From: Saprospiraceae bacterium
GTDB taxonomy: Bacteria > Bacteroidota > Bacteroidia > Chitinophagales > Saprospiraceae
Assembly (NCBI GenBank): GCA_020630495.1
Contig: JAHDBH010000001.1
Location: 17,889-81,888 of the forward strand
Length of the DNA: 64,000 bases
Reading direction: 5' to 3'
Part shown: positions 25,509-34,091 of the stretch, piece by piece
Numbering within the stretch: position 1 is the first letter of the stretch
How the letters are laid out: the number at the start of each line of letters is the position of its first letter
Made by a program: the position numbers and the translations under genes
Notes under the pieces: generated by a model
Seen by the model: the letters and a program-made list of their open reading frames with translations, nothing else
What the model was told of the DNA's origin: nothing
Databases searched by the model: none

Positions 25509-25550
25509 TCTGATGTCCTCCAGATCTCTATAAGTCTGACTCATCTGACA

Positions 25551-25580
25551 GTTACCGCCTGGCGGTGACCCCTTCTTTCT
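25551..25580 (+). terminator. rpsO-pnp intergenic hairpin
   Basis: GTTACCGCC T GGCGGTGAC forms a tight GC-rich stem followed by a C/T-rich tail (CCCCTTCTTTCT). It may be a weak terminator of rpsO or a processing site in the pnp leader. In E. coli the pnp leader is RNase III-processed and autoregulated, but no such regulation is shown here. Confidence 0.5.
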
Positions 25581-25640
25581 ATTACAACACATCACCCGCA
25601 CGGAGCGAGATCATAAGTGTGGGTACAAGTACTCTTACTT

Positions 25641-27809
25641 ATGAACAGACAAGCACACACGCAATCCTTTCAGCTTCCTGACGGCCAAGAGGTCATCATA
25701 GAAACTGGAAAACTCGCCACGCAGGCCCATGGCTCTGTGGTAGTGACTGTGGGCAACATGATGCTATTTGCCTCAGTGGTGAGCGCACATGAGGCACGCG
25801 AAGGCCAGCCTTTCTTTCCACTCTCTGTAGATTACCAAGAAAAGTTTGCTGCTGCAGGCCGTATCCCAGGTAATTTCTTCAGAAGAGAGACCAGACTATC
25901 CAACTATGAGATCCTCATCAGTAGACTAGTCGACCGTGCTATCCGCCCTCTCTTCCCCGATGGATATATGAATGACACGCAGGTGATCGTCAATCTGATC
26001 AGTGGTGATCCTGAGATCCTTCCAGATGCCTATGCAGCTCTAGCAGTGTCAGCAGCTCTAAGCGTAAGCGACATCCCATGGGCCGGACCACTCTCAGAAG
26101 TCCGTGTGGCTAAGATTGACGGCCAGTACAAGGTCAACCCGCATCGCACAGAACTGGAGTCAGCAACCCTCGATATCATCGTAGCCGCTACGCTGGACAA
26201 TGTCATGATGGTGGAGGGCGAAGCAGACGAGTGCTCTGAGCAGGAGCTCATAGACGCGATCAAAGTAGCTCATGAGGCTATCAAGACGCAGTGTAGCGCT
26301 CAGCTTGACCTAGCGCAGAAGGTAGGTGAGAAAGCCACTGTGAAGCGCGTCCTAGAAGAGGCACCTTCTAGTGATGAAGTCATGGGCATCGTTGCAGAGC
26401 ATTGTACAGATGATATATGGAAGGTCTGCCGAGGCGCTATGGCCAAGCACGACCGCAAAGAAGCTTTCACGCAACTCTACACTGACCTCATAGAGAAACT
26501 CACAGAGAGCAAAGGAGAAGAGTGGATGACTGAGAATAAAGACTTCCTGAAGAAGTACTTTGAAAAGAAGAAAAAAGAAATCATCCGCGCACAGATCCTC
26601 CAAGACGGTAAGCGACTAGATGGTCGAGCTACCGATGAGATACGCAACATATGGTGCGAGGTGGACTACCTCAAGTCTACGCACGGCTCGGCGATCTTCA
26701 CTCGCGGAGAGACGCAGGCACTGACTTCTCTCACTCTCGGTAGTAAGAGAGACGAACAGATGATTGATAATGCACTCGGTCAATACAATGAGCCATTTAT
26801 CTTGCACTATAATTTCCCTGCTTTATCAGTAGGTGAAATCAAGCCAATGAGAGGTCCTGGTCGCCGTGAGGTGGGCCACGCCAATCTAGCTCAGCGATCT
26901 CTCAAGCAGGTCATGCCTGATGACTACGCGTATACTGTACGCCTCGTATCAGACATCCTAGAATCTAACGGATCATCATCCATGGCTACTGTCTGTGCAG
27001 GCGCCCTAGCGATGATGGATGGCGGTGTTCCGCTCAAAGCGCCTGTATCAGGTATCGCCATGGGTCTAGTGAAAGAGGGAGAGCAATCAGCCGTATTATC
27101 TGATATCCTTGGCGATGAAGATGCGGTAGGAGACATGGACTTTAAGGTCACGGGCACGGCCAAGGGTATCTGCGCTTGCCAGATGGATATAAAGATCGAC
27201 GGTCTGCCATACGATCTTCTCACAGACGCGCTAGAGCAAGCGCGCAAAGGACGACTTCATATCTTGGGCGAAATGGCCAAGACTCTTGAGACACCTCGTG
27301 AGGACTACAAGCCGCATGTGCCACGTATAGAAGTGATTAGAATCGATAAGACATTCATAGGTGCGATCATAGGACCTGGAGGTAAGAATATCCAGGAACT
27401 ACAAGCAAGAACTAATACGACTATCGCCATTGACGAGGACGAGACTAATGGTATCGTACAGATCATGAGTGAAGATGCCGCTGGTATGAAGGAGGCAATC
27501 GATCACGTGAAGATGGTCACATACATGCCGTCAGTAGGTGATGTAGTAGATGCCAAGGTGGCGAGCGTGATGCCTTATGGAGTCTTTGTTGACTTTGGAG
27601 GTCGTAGCGGTCTGCTCCATGTATCAGAGTTTGATTGGAAGCGCGTGGAAAATGTAAGCGAGTATTTCAAAGAAGGTGATGAAGTCACCGTAAAGATTGT
27701 AGACATCGATCAGAAGTCTGGTAAGTTCAGACTGAGTCGCAAGGTTCTGCTAGAGCGACCAGAGAGATCAGGTGGAGGAGATCGCAACGGCAGAGATCGT
27801 AGATCCTAG
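25641..27809 (+). CDS. pnp: Polyribonucleotide nucleotidyltransferase (PNPase)
   Basis: 722 aa. It starts at MNRQAHTQSFQLPDGQEVIIETGKLA; the eight earlier codons in the track are upstream of the family start. Two RNase PH domains (~10-225 and ~315-545, with FFRRETRLSNYEILISRLVDRAIRPLFP and the catalytic-site region SDILGDEDAVGDMDFKVTGT), then a KH domain (IGAIIGPGGKNIQELQ, ~570-620) and S1 domain (VGDVVDAKVASVMPYGVFVDFGGRSGLLHVSE, ~630-700). It degrades RNA 3' to 5' by phosphorolysis. Followed by a strong terminator. Confidence 0.97.
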   Translation: MNRQAHTQSFQLPDGQEVIIETGKLATQAHGSVVVTVGNMMLFASVVSAHEAREGQPFFPLSVDYQEKFAAAGRIPGNFFRRETRLSNYEILISRLVDRAIRPLFPDGYMNDTQVIVNLISGDPEILPDAYAALAVSAALSVSDIPWAGPLSEVRVAKIDGQYKVNPHRTELESATLDIIVAATLDNVMMVEGEADECSEQELIDAIKVAHEAIKTQCSAQLDLAQKVGEKATVKRVLEEAPSSDEVMGIVAEHCTDDIWKVCRGAMAKHDRKEAFTQLYTDLIEKLTESKGEEWMTENKDFLKKYFEKKKKEIIRAQILQDGKRLDGRATDEIRNIWCEVDYLKSTHGSAIFTRGETQALTSLTLGSKRDEQMIDNALGQYNEPFILHYNFPALSVGEIKPMRGPGRREVGHANLAQRSLKQVMPDDYAYTVRLVSDILESNGSSSMATVCAGALAMMDGGVPLKAPVSGIAMGLVKEGEQSAVLSDILGDEDAVGDMDFKVTGTAKGICACQMDIKIDGLPYDLLTDALEQARKGRLHILGEMAKTLETPREDYKPHVPRIEVIRIDKTFIGAIIGPGGKNIQELQARTNTTIAIDEDETNGIVQIMSEDAAGMKEAIDHVKMVTYMPSVGDVVDAKVASVMPYGVFVDFGGRSGLLHVSEFDWKRVENVSEYFKEGDEVTVKIVDIDQKSGKFRLSRKVLLERPERSGGGDRNGRDRRS

Positions 27810-27861
27810 ACATAGACAATCATCAGTGGCCTCCGCAGATGGATTCCGCTGAGGATATAGG

Positions 27862-27898
27862 AAGCTCCGTTTCTCGATAGGAAATGGAGCTTTTTTTT
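27862..27898 (+). terminator. Intrinsic terminator of pnp
   Basis: AAGCTCCGTTTC / GAAATGGAGCTT stem (one mismatch) followed by eight T's. Confidence 0.85.
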
Positions 27899-27902
27899 AT
27901 GC

Positions 27903-27918
27903 ATTTGCTCGACAGAGC
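27903..27918 (-). repeat. Hairpin element copy (GCTC-TGTC-GAGC-AAAT)
   Basis: Variant loop. Intergenic, just after the pnp terminator. Confidence 0.5.
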
Positions 27919-27966
27919 ACGCCCTCAGCAGATGTGCATCTCAGAGCGTCCAGACGAGGCGTGAAG

Positions 27967-28590
27967 CTAATCCAAGATCGGATTGCGATCTGGTTTGTGT
28001 ACGTAGAGCTTCCATCCCATTTCCTCGGCCATGAAATTCATCACCTCTATCATCTGATCAGATTCTTCCCGAGCAGCGTCGAGTAATTGGTCTTCGTAGA
28101 CTCGGTCTCGTATCACGTTTTTGGCATTGGTCGCTAGCTGGGTGTAGTCTTCTGGCGTCCATTTGTTGAACCAACTGTGATCTATATCCCGATACTTGAT
28201 CTCATGGTCGATAGCTAGAATCTCAGGCTCTGGGACATCACTCAGCGTGATAGTCCTGGCTGCGCTGTCGATATCCATAGAGATCTGCGACATATCAAAT
28301 CCCACTAGAACCTTTCCAGTGATCTGGATCTGAGCGGTCTTGCTAAATTGCAGTTTGCTGGGAAAGGGCAAGTAGAGCGTCACTTCGCGGATGTTTTCTT
28401 CGTCATAGGTCTCACTATAGTTGGCTTCTATAGTAATCAGCTTCTGTACCTTCTCCATCTTCTCCAGGATCACTACTGCGTCGCTTTGCGTGTGGCGGGT
28501 CTGATTATTCTTGGTTATCAAGTAAGATATAGCGCCACCAAGACCCAGAAGCCCTAGAATCAGTACGGTGTAGAGTAAGAATCTTCTCAT
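27967..28590 (-). CDS. DUF4230 family membrane-anchored protein
   Basis: 207 aa. One N-terminal membrane helix (LLYTVLILGLLGLGGAISYLI) then a soluble domain with VVILEKMEKVQKLITIEANYSE, KVLVGFDMSQI and KYRDIDHSWFNKWTPEDYTQL, the standard DUF4230 pattern. Function unknown. It overlaps the upstream lipoprotein gene by 4 bp (operon with the DUF4348-like gene and the PPTase). Confidence 0.75.
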   Translation of the reverse strand: MRRFLLYTVLILGLLGLGGAISYLITKNNQTRHTQSDAVVILEKMEKVQKLITIEANYSETYDEENIREVTLYLPFPSKLQFSKTAQIQITGKVLVGFDMSQISMDIDSAARTITLSDVPEPEILAIDHEIKYRDIDHSWFNKWTPEDYTQLATNAKNVIRDRVYEDQLLDAAREESDQMIEVMNFMAEEMGWKLYVHKPDRNPILD

Positions 28591-29033
28591 AGGTCTGTAC
28601 TGTCGCGGCCGCTGAGTGAGCCTGATTTGGTCTCATAGTGAAATAGACGCCACTCCTCACCACGCTTCATCCAGTGCCGGACGATTGCAAAGGGCGCCTG
28701 CTTGTGCTGATGTACTTCTATGACCATCCTATCGCTTACAGCTTCGAGCTCGTGGTGATAGTGCTCTTCCTTGAAGTATTCTAGTCTGTGCATACTCCAG
28801 TCATCGAGAGTCCAAAAGCCGCTTCCAGTACTGTCTATCTTAGCAGGTAGCGGAAACATAGTGTGGTCTATCTGATAGAGACTATCGGAGTGGTATCTTG
28901 TGTAAAACGTAAGGAAGTCTGAAGGTACAGACGCAGTCTGACCCTCCATGCGATGATCTCCATCTGCTCGACTCTGTCTATCGCAACTCACCAGACTGAG
29001 CAGCATCATCGCGAGTATAAGCGAGCACAGCAT
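28587..29033 (-). CDS. Lipoprotein, DUF4348-like
   Basis: ~148 aa starting at MLCSLILAMMLLSLVSC, a lipoprotein signal with lipobox LVSC. The track start 69 codons earlier lies deep in the PPTase gene and gives a non-protein-like N-terminus. The mature part has DFLTFYTRYHSDSLYQIDHTMFPLPAK and ends with a WRLFHYETKS segment, resembling DUF4348-type Bacteroidota lipoproteins. Its first 56 bp overlap the end of the PPTase gene in another frame. Confidence 0.6.
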   Translation of the reverse strand: MLCSLILAMMLLSLVSCDRQSRADGDHRMEGQTASVPSDFLTFYTRYHSDSLYQIDHTMFPLPAKIDSTGSGFWTLDDWSMHRLEYFKEEHYHHELEAVSDRMVIEVHQHKQAPFAIVRHWMKRGEEWRLFHYETKSGSLSGRDSTDL

Positions 29034-29637
29034 AGGTGCCTGGCAGGGAGAAGTAGCGGATCGTAAATTGCCAGTTGATCTCATTCTTTCTGAGGTGAGC
29101 GATGGCTGTGCCACCTTGTGGGACATAACGGAAGGGCTCCACCTGCAAGTGTCTGATGAAGTCGATTTCTCTACGGCCCCAGGCTTTGTACATAGATTCC
29201 TTGATACCCCAGAGTATGTGGAGAGACTCTGCGCTGCCATCGTTGTATTGCAATTCTTCGGGGCTGCAATATTTCTCGCGGATCCTTGTGATCTTGTCTA
29301 CATGTCTCTGGACATCTATACCATGGCGTACGTCACTTTGACTCGCCGCGATCAGAGGATAGCTATGTGAGAAAGAAATATGCTTGTCATAGGACTGATA
29401 ATGTGGCTTGCCATGCTCGTCCTTGAGGATGATCCTACGTCCAGGATCTGTCTCGATGGCCTGTAGACAGGATCTAGCACCCAGCCACTCGAGCCTCCGT
29501 CTTCCTCGCAGCCTATTCAGATCGTCCAGCTCGCTGGGTATCAGTTCTAGTTGCTCGAGCAGCTTCTCCTCAGTCTCTGTGAGATTCCACAGACCTAGTG
29601 AGATCTCGTCTATTGTGATACGTAGATGCAGCGCCAT
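28978..29637 (-). CDS. 4'-phosphopantetheinyl transferase superfamily protein
   Basis: ~219 aa from MALHLRITIDEIS (track start nine codons earlier). It transfers phosphopantetheine from CoA to carrier-protein serines. The two signature motifs are visible: HGIDVQRHVDKI (G-(I/V)-D) near residue 110 and WGIKESMYKAWG (WxxKEAxxK) near 150. Compact Sfp/HetI-like length. No polyketide, NRPS or fatty-acid genes are adjacent, so the target carrier protein is unknown. Confidence 0.85.
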   Translation of the reverse strand: MALHLRITIDEISLGLWNLTETEEKLLEQLELIPSELDDLNRLRGRRRLEWLGARSCLQAIETDPGRRIILKDEHGKPHYQSYDKHISFSHSYPLIAASQSDVRHGIDVQRHVDKITRIREKYCSPEELQYNDGSAESLHILWGIKESMYKAWGRREIDFIRHLQVEPFRYVPQGGTAIAHLRKNEINWQFTIRYFSLPGTYAVLAYTRDDAAQSGELR

Positions 29638-29859
29638 GTTGCAAAGGTGCTTCATAGCTATCATATGGTCTCACCTCGGATGCCAGATGCTACTCTGGCG
29701 GGATCAATCTAGATTATCGAGCTATCTTTATACTCCACTCTATACTATCATAGCTGAGGCATCGATAAGCGTTGTACAAGTTTTGCGCTTCCATGTCCAT
29801 CAGCCATGCGTCGATAGATATCTACTTACTCCATCCTATCGCCATATCGCGTCACACAT

Positions 29860-30396
29860 ATGATACTCACGGATACACAGATCTTACAGGCTATACAGAA
29901 GGGCGAGATCCTCATAGAGCCTTACTCTATAGACTGCCTAGGCACTAATAGCTATGATGTGCACCTCAGCGAAAATCTCGCCGTCTACAAAGACAAAGAG
30001 CTGGATGCGCGCAAGCACAATGAGATAGAGCATATCCAGATAGGGCCAGAGGGCTTTCTTCTCATGCCTGGGACACTCTATCTCGGAGCCACGGTAGAGT
30101 ATACAGAGACACACCAGACCGTACCTTTCCTTGAGGGCAAGTCAAGTGTGGGACGGCTAGGCATAGATATCCATGCCACAGCTGGTAAAGGTGATGTAGG
30201 ATTTTGTAATCATTGGACTCTTGAGATCAGCTGCGTGCACCCTGTAAGGGTATATGCTGGTATGCCTATAGGTCAGCTCATCTATTTCACGGTAGATGGT
30301 CAGATCAATAATTACTATCACAGCAAGAAAGGTGCTAAATACAATCAGAAGACTCCTCAGCCAATGGAGTCTATGATGTACAAGAACAAGTGGTAG
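29860..30396 (+). CDS. dcd: dCTP deaminase
   Basis: 178 aa. Matches Dcd throughout: SIDCLGTNSYDVHLSENLAVYKD, EFLL-type MPGTLYLGATVEYTET, FLEGKSSVGRLGIDIHATAGKGDVGFCNHWTLEI (substrate loop with the catalytic glutamate), and PIGQLIYFTV. It deaminates dCTP to dUTP for dTTP synthesis. Members in this phylum may also bear dUTPase activity, which the sequence alone does not show. Confidence 0.95.
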   Translation: MILTDTQILQAIQKGEILIEPYSIDCLGTNSYDVHLSENLAVYKDKELDARKHNEIEHIQIGPEGFLLMPGTLYLGATVEYTETHQTVPFLEGKSSVGRLGIDIHATAGKGDVGFCNHWTLEISCVHPVRVYAGMPIGQLIYFTVDGQINNYYHSKKGAKYNQKTPQPMESMMYKNKW

Positions 30397-30420
30397 TCGC
30401 CTATCCCGTGCGCAGCTATT

Positions 30421-30450
30421 TGCCTGCCTGTGATGTGATGTATACATTTG
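30421..30450 (+). promoter_or_regulatory. Bacteroidota-type promoter of the Nudix-like regulator
   Basis: TTG (30421-30423), 19 nt, then TACATTTG (30443-30450): consensus elements at consensus spacing. The track's TTG start at 30448 lies inside this -7 box, so translation must begin further downstream. Confidence 0.6.
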
Positions 30451-30468
30451 TCACTGATTATCCTTGCA

Positions 30469-31218
30469 GTGCCACTCTCTTATACTTCCAAGACAGAAAA
30501 TTCTCAGGCTGAGAATATCAATATCCAGCTCTCAGGAGTAGAGGATAGCTACCGCTTTGCCGTATCTGTGGATTGTGTAATCTTTGGATATTCTGAGAAA
30601 CAAAGCCTTCAAGTGCTCTTACTGGCCTGCAATATGGCTCCGTATGATGGACTGTGGGGCTTGCTGGGTGACTTACTGCATCCTGACGAAAACCTCGACG
30701 AGGCACCATTACGAATACTCAGAGAACGGGCGGGACTTACAGACGTGTACTACGAGCAGGTGCAGACATTTGGTAGGGTGGACAGACATCCTATAGGAAG
30801 GGTAGTCAGTACGGCATTCTACAGCTTAGTGCAGATCTCATCCATCCCACTTTCATCCTCCAGCAAGAATCGTGTGCGATGGTTTAATATAGATGAGCTG
30901 CATCAGCTTGCCTTTGATCATCAAGAGATTATAGAGACCTGTCTTGCCCGTCTCAGACGTAGACTGCGAGAGTCTCCGCTCGGCTTCAATCTGCTGCCGC
31001 AGAAATTTTCTTTACCTCAGTTACAGACTCTCTATGAGGTCGCTCTAGACATCACTGTGGATAAGAGAAACTTTCGTCGAAAAATCAAAAGTCTCGAGAT
31101 CCTCGAAGAACTCGACGAATACCAGAGTGACGTAGGCCACAGGCCTGGACGCCTCTACAGATTCAGACAAGATCGCTATGAGAAGCTGCGTCGCAGAGGA
31201 CTGAAGTTTGAGCTGTAG
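30469..31218 (+). CDS. Nudix-like domain/winged-helix transcriptional regulator (NrtR/AraR type)
   Basis: ~249 aa. An N-terminal Nudix-fold domain (~35-165) carries a degenerate catalytic box: GDLLHPDENLDEAPLRILRERAGL keeps the shape but lacks the RE..EE acidic residues. A C-terminal winged helix (~185-245; LPQLQTLYEVALDITVDKRNFRRKIKSLEIL) follows. That combination is the NrtR family. In Bacteroidota, members regulate sugar catabolism (for example the arabinose regulator of Bacteroides). Start choice is uncertain: GTG at 30469 is used because a promoter overlaps the earlier TTG, and no in-frame ATG exists before the Nudix core. It faces the maltose operon convergently. Confidence 0.7.
   Translation: MPLSYTSKTENSQAENINIQLSGVEDSYRFAVSVDCVIFGYSEKQSLQVLLLACNMAPYDGLWGLLGDLLHPDENLDEAPLRILRERAGLTDVYYEQVQTFGRVDRHPIGRVVSTAFYSLVQISSIPLSSSSKNRVRWFNIDELHQLAFDHQEIIETCLARLRRRLRESPLGFNLLPQKFSLPQLQTLYEVALDITVDKRNFRRKIKSLEILEELDEYQSDVGHRPGRLYRFRQDRYEKLRRRGLKFEL
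30500..30516. promoter_or_regulatory. 17-bp palindrome near the start of the regulator gene
   Basis: ATTCTCAG-G-CTGAGAAT is a perfect 8-bp dyad. It lies ~45 bp downstream of the predicted transcription start, inside the first codons. It could be an autoregulatory operator acting as a roadblock. A matching half site (TTCTCAG) lies at 38499-38505, ~40 bp upstream of pgmB. Confidence 0.4.
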
Positions 31219-31255
31219 CTCAGACTAGTCGATTCTAGCCTCTCAGATCGCTGTA

Positions 31256-34081
31256 CTATCGCATCACCTGAAATGCCTGCACCAAGATACTGTCCGCTGT
31301 CTCCACTCTGAGATAGTAGATGCCCACGGGCAGATCGTCAGTCGGAATACCTAGAGGCAATGGCAAGTCAACTCGCTGCACTCTGCTGATGTGATGACCT
31401 TTGCTATCGTATATGTCGTATGAACTGACAGATAGGTCGGTGGAAGCATCTACGTAGATGATGTCTGTGGTAGGATTTGGATAGATGCGTATCTCGGAAG
31501 CCCTAGCAGAAGTTGGATGGTAGGTACTGGTGGTAATATCGCCCTCTGTGAGCCGCTGATTGCTCCATAGTCGGTATTCGCCCGGTCGCATATCAATCAC
31601 GTCAAATCTCGACGCCACTAATATGCTATCACCTGTCATCAGATCATACCAGGTCCCAGGACCTGAAAAGCGAGGCGAGACTGCAAGGTCCTTGGTATCC
31701 ATATTGGCTGCAAGCACTATCTCTAGGGTATCAGAGCGCAACTGCATAGTCTTGATAGCACCGAATACTTGCATCTCAAAGTCACCCTCATGATAGACTG
31801 CATGGCTTGATCTGAGCTCGAGCATACGACTGATCTGGCGCTGCATGCTCGCTCGATTTTCGTCTTGTAAAGCTTCCCAGTAGGTCGGCTTGCGCGATAG
31901 TCGGCAGTCATTGGATATGGTGCCGTCTGTACATCGATTGATACTATACGGAAATCCGAGCTCGCCAAACTGCCAGATCATCTTGGGACCTGGGATCGTG
32001 AGCATGAGCGCATGTGCAGCCGTAAGCCTCTCTAGGGCGATATCTTCATCACGTGTATTGTGACCATCGGCCGTACTGCCAAACTGTACATTACGATAGT
32101 ACAGTCGCTCTTCGTCATGGCTCTCTATGTATCCTACGATGCCAGGAAGACTCCACTCTCGCGAGTCATCCTCATGATAGATATAGCTGAAGTCTGACTC
32201 ACCATTAAAGTTGAAACCCATGGTAGCTTGGTTCATGGTATGGTTAGCATTACCCCAGAGCATCATACCGTAGTCTGCAAGTTCCTGCTCTTCTCTGTTG
32301 TCTCCAAAGTGCTCAAGTATGATGTAATTATCGGGATCTATACTCCAGATGTGATCTGCATAGTCCTTGAGTATGGCGATACGACTCTCATCATAGGCGG
32401 ACCAGGCTCCTATATCAGTATTGATTCGCTGTGTAAATCCCTTGCTGAGATCAAATCTGAAACCGTCTATGCGGTACTCTTCGATCCAGTATTGTACCAC
32501 GTTTTTGACGAAAGTCTGCGTCGCCTCACTCTCATGATTGAGGTCATAGCCTACATTGAAGGGATGCGTGGCTTCTACGTTGACCCAGGGATTATCCTCT
32601 GTGGGCCTGAAATTCTGAGCGTCCCAGTATAGTTGACACAGTGGACTCTGCGAGAATGCATGATTGTATACCACGTCGAGGATGATGGCTATATCGAGTG
32701 CATGAGCGCTATCTACGAGCTGCTTGAATGTCTCTGGCGATCCATAGTATTTATCTAGCGCGGTGTGAAAGGAAGGATTATAACCCCAGCTGTCATTGCC
32801 TTCATACTCCTGGATGGGCATGAGCTGGATGGCATTGATCCCTAGATCGGCCAGATACGTCAATGAGTCTAGCAGTGTAGCATAGTTCTCCACATCTAGG
32901 AAATCTCTCAGCAGTAGCTCATAGATCACGAGCTCCTGAGATGGAATCGCTGGCGGAGGGCTCTGCCAAGCAAATGTATCAGGAGCTGTAGTCACCCAAC
33001 TCAGTATGCCGCGTCCTCCCTGCGGATAGTCTCGCAGATCTGGCCAGTGAGAATCTGGGATAAATCGATCATTGGACGGATCGAGAACGAGGCGAGAGTA
33101 GGGGTCAGCGATCCTGATCTGTCCGTCTACGAGGTACTGCATGCCGTAGTCAGCATCAGGGTCCAGTCCCTTTATCTCTACCCACCATCTCTGACCATCA
33201 GGCGTGATGTGCATGTACTGCTCGCTCGTGAGGATAAAGTCATTCCACTCTCCCAGTACGTAGATAAATTCCTTATCAGGCGCAAAGAGTACACAGCGTA
33301 TCGTGCTATCATTGAGTATCGTGATACCGTCTTCACTCCCTAGTGGAAGCGCCTCTACCAGAGGAGCACTGATCACAGCGACGCTGATAGAATCACGCAC
33401 TATAGCACCACTTGTAGCTTGCGACAGGAAGTGAAGGCTATAGTCACCTGCTTCCTGGATGCTGAGCTGATACTCTAGTGAGCGACCCGTGCTCGTGACG
33501 AGTAGGCTGTCATCAAGGTAGAGTGTGGTCTCCGCGATCCGATTACTCGCTATCTCAACTGCGATGGATTCATCAGACGTACTGATGATCTGAGACTCAG
33601 AGGGAGTGATAAACGTGCTGATAAAACCCTGTGATGCGTCATATACTGGGGTGAAGATATCTTGAAAATCAGCAGTCTTGCCCTCGCGACTACCGTCCAC
33701 ATTGCGAAATACAAATGCAAGCTCAAAAACCTCGGTATCCTCTGGAAAATCATAGAAAGTAGGGATGTGGAACTTGATCTGGTGCTGATTGTCACCTATA
33801 CGAGTCATCTTCACTCGTGGATCATCCGTACCCCAATTACCCTGTACATATTGCCAATTACCTGATCCAGGGGCATCTACGATGACACCCGTGTGAGCAT
33901 AGACTTGATCGACTCCTATGAGCCCACCGCTGCCCTGAGTAGCATCATAAGTGATGGTGACGGTATCATCCTGGGTAGGGAATCTCGGCTCTACGGTGAT
34001 GATCTGGGCACTTACGTGCAAATGCGTCAGCGTGAGAAAAAGCAGACAAACGATGAAGCGTATGGGGCTGGAGTGGGTCAT
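31256..34081 (-). CDS. Secreted GH13 alpha-amylase with T9SS type A signal
   Basis: 941 aa, starting MTHSSPIRFIVCLLFLTLTHLHVSAQ. The track start at 34141 overlaps the upstream gene. N-terminal beta domains: a starch-module-like segment (~25-145) and a CBM48-like segment (~265-340, FAPDKEFIYVLGEWNDF). The GH13 barrel (~365-740) has all four conserved regions: DVVYNHAF, GFRFDLSKGFTQ (nucleophile Asp), EHFGD (acid/base Glu) and IESHDEERL. A C-terminal beta domain and a T9SS signal (IYPNPTTDIIYVDAS...GIYYLRVETADSILVQAFQVMR) follow. It should cleave starch or maltodextrins at the cell surface. Last gene of the maltose operon. Confidence 0.9.
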   Translation of the reverse strand: MTHSSPIRFIVCLLFLTLTHLHVSAQIITVEPRFPTQDDTVTITYDATQGSGGLIGVDQVYAHTGVIVDAPGSGNWQYVQGNWGTDDPRVKMTRIGDNQHQIKFHIPTFYDFPEDTEVFELAFVFRNVDGSREGKTADFQDIFTPVYDASQGFISTFITPSESQIISTSDESIAVEIASNRIAETTLYLDDSLLVTSTGRSLEYQLSIQEAGDYSLHFLSQATSGAIVRDSISVAVISAPLVEALPLGSEDGITILNDSTIRCVLFAPDKEFIYVLGEWNDFILTSEQYMHITPDGQRWWVEIKGLDPDADYGMQYLVDGQIRIADPYSRLVLDPSNDRFIPDSHWPDLRDYPQGGRGILSWVTTAPDTFAWQSPPPAIPSQELVIYELLLRDFLDVENYATLLDSLTYLADLGINAIQLMPIQEYEGNDSWGYNPSFHTALDKYYGSPETFKQLVDSAHALDIAIILDVVYNHAFSQSPLCQLYWDAQNFRPTEDNPWVNVEATHPFNVGYDLNHESEATQTFVKNVVQYWIEEYRIDGFRFDLSKGFTQRINTDIGAWSAYDESRIAILKDYADHIWSIDPDNYIILEHFGDNREEQELADYGMMLWGNANHTMNQATMGFNFNGESDFSYIYHEDDSREWSLPGIVGYIESHDEERLYYRNVQFGSTADGHNTRDEDIALERLTAAHALMLTIPGPKMIWQFGELGFPYSINRCTDGTISNDCRLSRKPTYWEALQDENRASMQRQISRMLELRSSHAVYHEGDFEMQVFGAIKTMQLRSDTLEIVLAANMDTKDLAVSPRFSGPGTWYDLMTGDSILVASRFDVIDMRPGEYRLWSNQRLTEGDITTSTYHPTSARASEIRIYPNPTTDIIYVDASTDLSVSSYDIYDSKGHHISRVQRVDLPLPLGIPTDDLPVGIYYLRVETADSILVQAFQVMR
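34008..34023 (+). repeat. Hairpin element copy (GCAC-TTAC-GTGC-AAAT)
   Basis: Same variant loop as at 22136. In the signal-peptide codons of the T9SS amylase. Confidence 0.55.
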
Positions 34082-34091
34082 AGAGTAATAG

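Noticed and set aside
28587-29240. Long 217-aa form of the DUF4348-like lipoprotein
   Set aside because: The first 69 codons are PPTase coding sequence in another frame; the lipoprotein signal marks the true start at 29033.
30448-30468. TTG start for the Nudix-like regulator
   Set aside because: It lies inside the -7 promoter box, so it would precede the transcription start.
32514-32526. TTTT-GAC-GAAA-GTC in the GH13 gene as a hairpin-element copy
   Set aside because: Only three base pairs; left out of the count of 18 although it may be a decayed member.
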